Of a stretch of 64,000 nt of DNA, positions 12,120 through 22,562 are shown piece by piece. How positions within the stretch are numbered: the stretch's first letter is position 1; each line of letters begins with the position of its first letter. The stretch comes from Eulemur rufifrons (taxonomy: Eukaryota; Chordata; Mammalia; Primates; Lemuridae): NCBI RefSeq assembly GCF_041146395.1, contig NC_091010.1, positions 48,752,001-48,816,000 on the forward strand, written 5' to 3'. The translations under genes and the position numbers were made by a program. Under the pieces are notes generated by a model. That model did no database searches, had not been told where the DNA came from, and was given only the letters and a program-made list of their open reading frames with translations.

Positions 12120-12445
12120 TTTCTTTTGGCTTATTTCACTGGGTTAAATTCCTAGGTGAGACACTGGGTCAAAGCATACCAGCTGGCTCTTGCTAAGTGT
12201 TACCTAAGTGTGTTAGAGACATAATCCCTAAGAAGGATTATGTCAATTTACTTGGCCACTAGGAAACAGGAATGCACCTGTTTCCCAAAGCTTTGGCCAG
12301 CGTTAGGTATTTAATTTGTGCTTGGTTTAATAGCTGTTAATCTGGACCATATTTTACATACAGTCTTTAATTTGCATTTGCTTAATTACTAAGGAAGTCG
12401 AGTCTTTTAAAAAATATATGTTTATTGTTTGTATTTCCTCTTAGG
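12120..12445 (-). mobile_element. L1M fragment (reverse)
   Basis: 'tttaatttgcatttgcttaattact' followed by 'tttattgtttgtatttcctc' matches the reverse of an L1M 3' region. Confidence 0.5.
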
Positions 12446-12454
12446 TGCCTATTC

Positions 12455-12985
12455 AATTCAAATCAACAGACATATTTTGAGTGCCCACCCTGTGCCAGGT
12501 GGTGTGTACTACCCTCAAGGATGGGGGACCTAATGAAAATGACCATTTGGGACAGGGTGGGGGAATCAGAATAGCATAGAAAATACATGAGTAACTGCAC
12601 TCCATAGGTAGAAGTACAACACTGACAGGCAGTTTTGGCAAAGTCCTCTGGGTGGAAGACAAAGAAGGAAGAGGTTGACCTGCCTGAAATAGATTAGGCT
12701 TTTGCAGGGCAAGTGACTTTAGAGCTAGGGCCAAACAATGAGTGAGATTTGTCCAGGTGAGAAAATAATGTATGGGGAGAGGGCAGGATAAAAGAGAGGT
12801 AAAAGGGTAAATGTGTAGAGTTGTGATTCTTCCATTATAGCTGCAACATGGAATGCTGGGGCTGAGGGATGGTGGGACATTGGCTGGAAAGAAATGGTCA
12901 GGGCTAAACTCAAGAATCTCGTTTGTCCTGAGGATATTTTTGTTCTTAACAAGGAATGACATGAGCTAATGTGTGTTTTAGAAAG
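12455..12985. mobile_element. L2 relic
   Basis: 'caacagacatattttgagtgcccaccctgtgccagg' in pieces is the common mammalian L2 signature, followed by diverged L2-like sequence. Confidence 0.5.
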
Positions 12986-12987
12986 AC

Positions 12988-13120
12988 CTCTGATCAGGCG
13001 CAGGGGAGCGAGCCCTACAGTCCCAGCTACTCGGGAGGCTGAAGTAGGAGGATTGCTTGAGCCCAGGAGTTTGAGGCCAGCCCGAGCAACATAGCGAGAC
13101 CCTGTCTTAATTAAAAAAGA
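12988..13120 (+). mobile_element. Alu left-monomer (FLAM-like)
   Basis: A single arm: 'tcccagctactcgggaggctg' to 'gcgagaccctgtctt' followed by an A-rich tail. Confidence 0.75.
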
Positions 13121-13250
13121 TAATAATAACTTTAAAAAGAATGAACTTTCTGGAAGCAAATGAGATGTAGATTTGGAGACACTGGAGTCTATAAGATGAG
13201 CCTGTTTGTGTCCTTAGCCATTTACCCAGGATCATGGGACTTTGAATAAG

Positions 13251-13546
13251 TTTTTTTTTTTTTTCTGAGACAGAGTCTCACTCTGTTGCCCTGAGTAGAG
13301 TGCCGTGGCATCAGCCTAGCTCACAGCAACCTCAAACTCCTGGGCTCAAGTGATCCTCCTGCCTCAGCCTCCTGAATAGCTGGGACTACAGGGCCATGCC
13401 ATGATGCCTAGCTAATTTTTCTATTTTTAGTAGAGACGGGGTCTCCCTCTTGCTCAGGCTGGTCTTGAACTCCTAAGCTCAAGCAATCCTCCTGCCTCGG
13501 CCTCCCAGAGTGCTAGGATTACAGGCGTGAGCCACCACACCCGGCC
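13251..13546 (-). mobile_element. Alu, strepsirrhine type (reverse)
   Basis: T-rich head and 'gagtagagtgccgtggcatcagcctagctcacagcaacc' in pieces, ending 'ccaccacacccggcc'. Confidence 0.9.
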
Positions 13547-13614
13547 AGAATAAACTTTTTATGTAGTATGCACATTAAACTTTTATCTGTCCTACTTAAA
13601 ACTATATTCCTATT

Positions 13615-13745
13615 TCATGGCTTTCCTTTTCAAAATTTTGGAAAAATATACATATCATAAAGTTTACCATCCTATCATGAAGTGCACAGTTCACTAGGGC
13701 TAAGTACATTTACATTGTTCTGGAACCAATCTCCAGATCATGGCT
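13615..13745 (-). mobile_element. L1 3' fragment (reverse)
   Basis: 'cataaagtttaccatcctatcatgaagtgcacagttca' in pieces matches an old L1 3' region. Confidence 0.5.
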
Positions 13746-13819
13746 TTTTGAAAAACTTAATTTAGTTGAGCTTTATGAAAAAGAAGTTGAAATTTGTACA
13801 AAGTCACTTTTTTGGTAAT

Positions 13820-14020
13820 AATTACTGATGTTTGCTCAACACTTTACATTGTATAGTGCTCTTTAACATATATGATTTCACTTGATCCTCATAAACATCC
13901 TTCCGCGGTGGATGTACAATCTACTTTACAGATGAGAACGCTGAGGCCATGAGGCGTTTGAAGGGATCTTATTCAAGGTTACATAACTATAATAGTAAGT
14001 GGCAGAGATAGAATTTGAAT
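13820..14020 (-). mobile_element. MIR relic
   Basis: 'tttacagatgagaacgctgagg' and 'agtaagtggcagagatagaatttgaat' are the antisense MIR core and 5' part. Confidence 0.7.
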
Positions 14021-14369
14021 AGAGGCATTCTGATGACCATGCTACCTCTAGAAAAAATGACAGTTTGTGTTGTATGGAAGACTAAAACACGATTTCTAGC
14101 CTGGGAGATGAGAGAACTCACAGACACAGCAGGCGCCAGATAATACGAGTGACTGGTGTTCTGCAAACTTCCAAAGCTATGCTCTGAGTTATCCATCTGC
14201 TCACACCACCCCATGCTTACCATTTCTTCTTCCCCTGTGCTGAGGCTCTCAGGAGGGCTGACTGTTAGGGGAAAAACAGTGACAGCATAGAAGACAAGCT
14301 TGGAGTCTTTATCCTTGGAGTGTTTATCCTGGAGAAACAGAGTGCCACCCAGGTTTCCATACTGAGGAT

Positions 14370-14570
14370 TTCATTCAATCACTCACCCATGCAACAAATA
14401 TTACCTGAGTACTCACTACATGCTTAGCATTAGGAGAATGATGTTGAACAAAATAGACAAAATCTCTGCACTCGTGGAGCTCAAGGACAAGTGGGGAAAA
14501 CAGACATTGATCAGGAAATCATAAAAATAAGTAATTATGAACTCTCATTGAAGGAAAGAAATAATATGCT
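14370..14570. mobile_element. L2 relic
   Basis: 'aacaaatattacctgagtactcac' through 'tctgcactcgtggagctcaag' is a typical L2 stretch. Confidence 0.6.
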
Positions 14571-14859
14571 ATGAGAGAAGTTTATATAAAATAGTTACAC
14601 CAGACCATGTCCAAGTAAGGGCAGTTTCCTGTAAGAAATATTTTCTGGAAATTTTTCTTCTTCTTTTCCTCTTCTACACACATCTCCCCCAAGCCTCACG
14701 TTAAACTTCACAGGGAAAGATATGTAAAATGTCATTTGGAGAAATCCAGGACTGAGTATATGTTCTCTATATGCATTTGTAAATATTCCATAATGATTCA
14801 CCCTGACATTTCCACATGTCTAGTCCACAATATTCTTTCATTGACATAATCTGACCTGT

Positions 14860-15380
14860 ATACTGATCACAACCTTGCAAGGTAGGCAGGCAAGTATGAC
14901 TACCTGCATTTTATTGATGAAGAATGTGAGTCTCACAGAAGTTAGGTAACTTGCCTAAAATCAAGTTCCCCAATTGTTGGCCGGGTGCGGTGGCTCACGC
15001 CTGTAATCCTAGCACTCTGGGAGGCCGAGGCGGGTGGATTGCTCAAGGTCAGGAGTTCGAGACCAGCCTGAGCGAGACCCCGTCTCTACTAAAAATAGAA
15101 AGACATTATATGGACAACTAAAAATCTATATAGAAAAAATTAGCCGGGCATAGTGGCGCATGCCTGTAGTCCCAGCTACTCGGGAGGCTGAGGCAGTAGG
15201 ATCGCTTAAGCCGAGGAGTCTGAGGTTGCTGTGAGCTAAGCTGATGCCACGGCACTCACTCTAGCCTGGGCAACAAAGTGAGACTCTGTCTCAACAAAAA
15301 AAAAAAAAAAAAAAGTTACCCAATTGTTAATGGTGGGGCTGGGGCTTGAACCTAGGTCTTGTAGCACCTAGGTGATGTTA
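14860..15380 (-). mobile_element. MIR relic split by an Alu
   Basis: The MIR core ('gaagttaggtaacttgcct') stops at about 14978. It resumes after the Alu with 'ggggctggggcttgaacctaggtc'. Confidence 0.7.
14979..15312 (+). mobile_element. Alu, strepsirrhine type, with 16-bp target duplication
   Basis: Full-length with the inter-arm spacer 'tggacaactaaaaatctatata'-like block. Flanks are aagttccccaattgtt (14963-14978) and aagttacccaattgtt (15313-15328). Confidence 0.92.
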
Positions 15381-16639
15381 TTCTTGTAATATTCATTCTC
15401 TCATTTATTCATTCATCCATCAAACGTGTATTAATCACTTTTTGAGAGTCAGGCTATGTATGGAGCAAGTAATATGTAGGAGCCACTGGAGAGTTTTAAG
15501 CAAGAAAGCAGCATGATCCAATTCAGGTTTTAGGCAGAACTGTCTTCTGGATGAGAGGACAGAAAGTGGTGGTTTTCAAAGTAAGGTCCAGGTCCTATAA
15601 AGTCAGAATCTCTGAGATCTGGGCTCAGGAATCTGGCAATCGGCCAGGTTTGGGACCTCTTTTCTGATTCCAGTGCAATACAGAGGAAAAGCACTGTTTT
15701 AGAGAAGGAGGTGGTACAACCAGTTAACATGACCACAGTGGCAGCTCTAGTAACCAGGTGAGAGGTGATAAGTTTCACAGACAAAGAGATGCACTTTTGA
15801 GTCATTTAGATGGCCTGAACAAGACTTCCACTCCACCCTTGCATGGACAGTGGCTGAGATTCCTATCTGGATCTTCCCTCTGGCTCTAGAGCCTGTGGGC
15901 TTTACTGCACATAGTGATTTATACCCACATCTTGACTTTAAATAATTTATATTTATTTTTCTGAGCACTTGCCTTGCAAATCACCACCTTATCTCAGACT
16001 GCCCCAAGCCTTGTATTTATTTCTCCTTCACTTTCATAAAACCTAGGAGAGAAATAATGGACAGCCAAGTAAAACCTTAAAAGTTTTAAAACATTTCTTT
16101 CTTTGGGGCTGGATACACAGGCAAATAAGAAGTGATTTGATCAGACAAGCACAGACTGGGGAGAGAAAACAGCAGGCTTTAAGGAGATACACTGGACTTC
16201 CTCCTCCCTAATTTGCTTCCAGGAAACCTGAAGACAATAATTCCAGAAGCCCAGAGGGTAACCCCATTTCCTCTTCAAGGTTGTTACTGGATGACAGACT
16301 GGAGGCGTTAAGGAATTCAGGAAACTGTAAAAAAAAAAAAAAAAAACCACAACAGCCACAACAACCACCTCTACAAACATCAACATCAACAACCTCAACA
16401 ATAAAATTCATTAAAATTCATCTCCCTTCGCCCACAACCACAGACAAGCTCGAAGCTGGGAGGCGAAAGGGACTACAGAAGAAACTCCGTTGCCCAGCTT
16501 GGTATTTCCTCATCCCGGACCTGGGTTTACCAAAATCTCAGGGAGCCTGGAAACTGACGTCCTCATCTCTGGGTGAGAGGTGGCTGAGGACGCCTCCACT
16601 CTCTCCTCACTGCCAAGCAGGTCAGGATTAAGCAAACTG
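15381..16639. other. Upstream flank of ELOVL3
   Basis: An L2-like piece lies at about 15395-15560. An A-run with CAA/CATCAAC units occupies 16330-16402. Otherwise the sequence is unrecognised and no gene is supported. Confidence 0.5.
16330..16402 (+). repeat. Poly(A)/(CAA)n-rich low-complexity tract
   Basis: A17 followed by CCACAACAGCCACAACAACC- and CATCAAC-type units. Confidence 0.8.
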
Positions 16640-17090
16640 AGGCAAAGGCTACGGTTGGCAGCGCCACGAGGAGACTGCGCAGGTGGCGGTGGAGGTGTTA
16701 GGCGAGAAGAGGGTGGGAAAGTGGGCAGAGCGAGGGCCTACGACGGCATTTGGGGCGGGGCGTGCGAAGCCCCGGGGCGGAACAGGGGTGTATCTTGGTG
16801 GAGATTGGATAACCGCAGGGCACCGGCGCGGGCGGGGGGATCGCGCACTGCCTGGGCCCGCCGCTTTGCAATGCTGTGTTATAAACCGCAGTGGCGGCGG
16901 CGGTGTTAGCTGGTAGCACTGCAGCGCACGTGCCTGGATCGACGCTCTCCTCGTCTTGCCTAGGTGTTCCTTCTGTCCTGGGTCCGTTCGGTCTCGCCCC
17001 GGGGTTCACTCCATTCTCGGCGCCCCCAGCCTTTCGCCGAGCCACCCAAGCTTTAGACCTCAACGTGTGCAGAACGAATTGATCACAGCC
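16640..17090 (+). promoter_or_regulatory. ELOVL3: ELOVL3 promoter and 5'UTR, CpG-rich with TATA-like box
   Basis: This GC- and CpG-rich block lies directly upstream of the ELOVL3 start. A TATA-like TTATAAA is at 16879-16885, which would put transcription start near 16905-16915 and give a 5'UTR of roughly 180 nt. No ATG occurs between there and 17091. The transcription start is inferred from the TATA-like box alone. Sequence upstream of about 16640 loses CpG richness. Confidence 0.6.
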
Positions 17091-19772
17091 ATGAATATCT
17101 CACACGAAGTGCAGCAGCTGTTCCAGCCCTATGACTTCGAGCGGTCGCAGGACATGAGGCCCTTTCTGGAGGAGCACTGGTGAGACCTGGGGAGGGGGAA
17201 GGGCCATGCTAGGGGCCCGACACTGCTGACTGCTTTCGCCAAAGGGCGGCAGGGGAATGGGGGCTACTGAATGCCCCCAATGATTTTCTTACAGAGCAAA
17301 TGTATCGGACTCCTCCGTACTGGCTCCACACTAATGTTGTCCAAGGTGCAGGTAGTGTGGCACCTCAAAGAAATTAGAGCTGAAAGGAGGAAAGTAGAAA
17401 TAAGAGGATGAGGAAGAGGAATATGGGAGGATACAGAAGCCAAAGATAGAGTGTAGTGAGAACTGGTCGCTGAGGAATGAGGGTGATCTAAATCCCTACT
17501 AGATGACTCTTTCCCTGTCCTTTGTGGCTGTGTGTGCCCGTGTACGTGCATAGTGCTGGCACCCAGGGACAGCCTGCCCTTCACAATTACCACGTTGTTC
17601 CCCAAATGCTCTATGGTCCCTGCTGTGGAGAAGAAGGCAAAGTCAAGGAACTCTTCCAAACTTTCCCCAGACTCTCTGGCTTTGCTTTAAAGCTCCTCAG
17701 AGGTGTTCGTGGGCTGACTTTATGGTCCAGCCAATTGGCCATGACCCAACCAGGCAGAAGCTATTGCCCCATTCTTCTTACAGGCTAGTTCTAGGCATGG
17801 GCCAGACAACCATCACCATCCCCAACCCCACTGAGAGAGCAATAATTATAGAAACCTTGGACCTAGCTCCTGCCCTGTGCTAGGTACTTTCTATTCATTA
17901 ATAATGCCAGGAGAGGAATATTAATTCCCCTTTACAAATGAGGAAGCCAAGGCTCAGAGAATTTAGTTAGTTTTTCCAGTGCTACACGGCTTTTAAGTGG
18001 CAGAGTTGAGACTCCAACTGAGAGCACTCACCTGGAGAAATGAGTGGGCATACTTCTAACCAGCACCCATCCATGAGCCCATCCCTTTGCCTTCTGCCTG
18101 CCAGGGCAACCTGTTTCCCCATAGTTCTGATCTACTTGCTGCTCATCATTGTGGGTCAGAACTACATGAAGGCACGGAAGGGCTTCAACCTGCAGGGGCC
18201 TCTCATCCTCTGGTCCTTCTGCCTTGCAATCTTCAGGTAAGACACTCCCCCCTCCCACTCTCTTCCTATTCTCTAGACCTTAGACCTCCATTCTATCCCT
18301 TAAAGATTTGCAGAATTTTCAATTGCATCACCCCCCGTCCTACCCCCAAGTTGTCTCATTTTTTCTTTTTTTTTCCGTCTAGATTTAGAGCAGCAAGTTG
18401 CCTCATAACACTCTCCCAGTCCCATTCTTTCAGCTTTAGCTCCTCTCCCAGCTTCCACCGTCTTCCCATATTACCCTTTTCCCCTTCTTTTCTAGACCCC
18501 AAGCTGGCCTTCTCTGCCCCATCTCTCTTGCGCTCAAGGAATCTGTACTTCCAACAAATTTCTCCAGTCCCTAATACTCTCAGCTCCTAACACCCTCTCC
18601 CAAGACCTTCCATGTTATGTTTTTCTCCCCCAGACTCCCTCAATCTTCTCCATTCTTCTACTCATCTCTTCCCAGTCCCTACCCTATCCCAAGAACTCCA
18701 TTTCCTAACTCAACTTTCAGTTCTATCTCCCTGTATTCCCTGGTCTTTCTCCAGCCCTCATCTCCTCTAGACTACTGGTTGTTTCCACCAGATTGGCCCC
18801 AGGATCTCAGAAGCTGTGACCCATCCTCCTTGGATGGGTGGGAAGGTGGTGGAGTTTGGGACTTAGTGACCTGGCCAGGCCAAGGGAGAGGGTGGATTGG
18901 TGCCTGGAGATGACGCATATACCCTCTTCCTCTGTCCCATTTCAGTATCCTGGGTGCAGTGAGGACGTGGGGCTTTATGGGGGCCGTGGTACTTAGAGGG
19001 GGCCTAAAGCAAACGGTGTGCTTCGTCAACTTCCTGGACAGTTTCATAGTCAAGTTCTGGTCCTGCCTTTTTCTTCTCAGCAAGATCATTGAACTCGGTG
19101 AGTGGCAAGGTTTTGTCTCTCTGGTGCCTAGTGAACTATATCCCACCTCAGGGCCCTCTATCACATGGAGAGTCCCTTCCCCACCCCTGGGTCCTAATAA
19201 CACCTCTCACTCAAGCCCCTCTACAGATTCTCTTCCACAAAGACCCCCTCCCTCCCCTGAGAATTTCTCCTGTGTCCCCATACCCAGTGTGGAGGGTGGT
19301 CCCAGCACTGGGTGGTATGCCAGCTATGACTCCCCATCTCCCAGGAGACACAGCCTTCATCATCCTGCGTAAGCGGCCACTCATTTTTGTGCACTGGTAC
19401 CACCACAGCACAGTGCTAATATACACGAGCTTTGGATACAAGAACAAAGTGCCTGCAGGCGGCTGGTTCATGACCATGAACTTCGGTGTACATGCCATCA
19501 TGTACACCTACTACACTCTGAAGGCTGCCAACGTGAAGCCTCCCAAGTTGCTTCCTATGCTCATCACCAGCCTGCAGATCCTGCAGATGCTTATAGGAGC
19601 CATCATCGGCCTACTGACTTACATCTGGAGGCAGGAACAGGGATGCCACACCACAGGGGAACACTTCTTCTGGTCCTTCATCTTGTATACAACCTACTTT
19701 ATCCTCTTTGCCCACTTCTTCCGCCAAACCTACATCAGGCCCAAAGTCAAAGCCAAGACCAAGAGCCAGTGA
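17091..19772 (+). CDS. ELOVL3: ELOVL3, very-long-chain fatty acid elongase 3 (266 aa, four coding exons)
   Basis: Coding exons are 17091-17179, 18105-18236, 18946-19097 and 19345-19772, total 801 nt including TGA at 19770-19772. All introns are GT-AG, and the codons split at the joints restore Trp30, Ser74 and Gly125. ELOVL enzymes are ER membrane condensing enzymes that carry out the first, rate-limiting step of very-long-chain fatty acid elongation; ELOVL3 favours saturated and monounsaturated C18-C24 acyl-CoAs in skin, brown fat and liver. Visible family motifs are KIIELGDT (about 120-127), the histidine box HWYHH (141-145) and NFGVHAIMYTYY (170-181). There are several hydrophobic membrane segments, an N-glycosylation sequon NIS at residue 2, and a C-terminal KTKSQ resembling a dilysine ER-retrieval signal. 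The start at 17091 is the first ATG after the likely transcription start and has G at -3. As I recall it, the human protein is 270 aa and begins four residues upstream; that codon is TTG here. The gene converges on PITX3. Confidence 0.96.
17180..18104 (+). other. ELOVL3: ELOVL3 intron 1 with an embedded MIR
   Basis: The donor is gtgagacc and the acceptor ctgccag. A minus-strand MIR relic occupies about 17850-18010, recognisable by the antisense of the MIR core around 'aaatgaggaagccaaggctcagag'. Nothing else in the intron is recognised. Confidence 0.75.
18237..18945 (+). other. ELOVL3: ELOVL3 intron 2, long pyrimidine-rich tract
   Basis: Donor gtaagaca, acceptor catttcag. From about 18240 to 18780 the plus strand is overwhelmingly C and T, with only short purine interruptions. 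The tract far exceeds a normal acceptor polypyrimidine stretch. No repeat family is recognised. Confidence 0.7.
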
Positions 19773-20096
19773 AAGGTTGGAGAGAACAATGAAGCCCCAG
19801 CCTCTCTCTTCCCCAGGGGACTAAGGTGCTGTGCTTAGGTTTGGGAGAATGATTACTGTGCCTTACCTGCATGGTTTCCTCACAGGATGTGTGTACCACG
19901 GGAGGTGATAGGAAGTTATGACAGACCAGAAGGGTCACCCCTGAGATAAAGGTGTGGTCTGGTACTTTGATATTTCTGTTTTTAATGTGAAGGCCAAGCA
20001 GGCCCTGGGATGGGGGTGGGACTAAAGAGGGTCCCCACAGCTGAGTTATTTATATTTCTATCCAGAAATCCTTCTTCTTCTTGCTTTATTTTTTTA

Positions 20097-20102
20097 ATTA
20101 AA
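20097..20102 (+). promoter_or_regulatory. ELOVL3: Candidate ELOVL3 polyadenylation signal ATTAAA
   Basis: ATTAAA lies 325 nt after the ELOVL3 stop and would give a compact 3'UTR. A second candidate, AATAAA at 20272-20277, lies downstream. Transcript data are needed to choose; the first gives a 3'UTR closer to the length I would expect. Confidence 0.5.
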
Positions 20103-20723
20103 GATTTCAAGATTTTGGGGTGTGGAGATTTGGTGGGAAAAGGGGGCTGCTGCAAAAGGAGACAGTTCCTGGCAGGGGGGTGATCAGCAGGTGGGAAGGC
20201 TGAGGGTATGTGGAAGGATGAGAGGCACACACACAGACACACAATAAGAATCCTAGGCCTGGTAGGCACTTAATAAATGTCTGTTTCAGACAAGAATTTT
20301 ATTGCTGTTAGAGGCCCAAGCCCCTCAACAGGAACAGTGAGAAACAGGTGCAGAAAGGTGGAGTAACTTAACTAAAGTCATAGAGGCTTCCTAAATTGCG
20401 GAATTGATACCTGCAAGTAAGCGTTGGAAACCCGTCCTACAGTTATTCTCCCTGAGACCACGAGGTGGCGCCGCAGCACCGGCTTTGGCCGACGCCAGCC
20501 TAGTAGCTGATCCCCCAAGCCCCACGCACGCACCTCTTTGCTCCAGGAATCCCCAAGCCTCCCCATCCTGGAGTAGGGGGGGTGAGTGGGACTGAAGCTC
20601 TCTAAGCCTGGACCCTCACCTCGTTCCTGTACATTCAGCTCTCCTTCAGACTGTGGGGAAGGATGAAGGGAAGAGGGCTCAACCGCAACTCTGAATCATC
20701 AGGCCTTTGACAGTCCGCGCACG
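20103..20723. other. Intergenic spacer between converging ELOVL3 and PITX3
   Basis: This stretch of about 620 bases separates the two 3' ends. It contains a short CA-rich run (20227-20242), a probable degraded MIR/L2 end at about 20255-20400 with a 'cacttaataaatgt' signature, and a strong CTCF-like motif annotated separately. No coding exon is supported. Confidence 0.6.
20458..20472 (+). promoter_or_regulatory. CTCF-like binding motif between ELOVL3 and PITX3
   Basis: CCACGAGGTGGCGCC matches the core CTCF consensus (CCAC-N-AG-G/A-G/T-GGC-G-C) at essentially every constrained position. It lies in the short gap between two convergent genes with unrelated expression programmes, a natural place for a boundary element. 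Binding itself is inferred. Confidence 0.6.
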
Positions 20724-20729
20724 TTTATT
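20724..20729 (-). promoter_or_regulatory. PITX3: PITX3 polyadenylation signal AATAAA (minus strand)
   Basis: TTTATT on the plus strand reads AATAAA on the minus strand, 308 nt beyond the PITX3 stop. Cleavage would fall near 20700-20712, giving a 3'UTR of about 330 nt. No competing signal was seen between here and the stop. Confidence 0.75.
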
Positions 20730-20828
20730 TCGTTTATCTTTGAAAACCGGGGAGGGGGAGTCGGGAGAAGGCGGGATGGGCCAAGGGTGAGTTGGCCCCC
20801 GGGGATCTGGTCCCTGTTCCTGGCCTTA

Positions 20829-22550
<1,722 letters not shown>

Positions 22551-22562
22551 GGAGGGAGGGAT
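22551..22562 (-). other. PITX3: PITX3 exon 2 5'UTR portion
   Basis: On the minus strand a pyrimidine tract ending cttccctccag precedes the exon, so exon 2 begins at 22562, 12 nt before the ATG. The rest of the 5'UTR must come from exon 1 upstream. Confidence 0.75.

Noticed and set aside
12453..13159. Overlapping minus-strand open frames of 169 and 144 codons
   Set aside because: They run through an L2 relic and an Alu monomer; part of the translation is typical antisense Alu peptide.
19089..19344. ELOVL3 intron 3 as possible coding sequence
   Set aside because: It is open in two frames, but canonical splice sites flank it, its 247-nt length is not a multiple of three, and removing it restores the conserved KIIELGDT motif.
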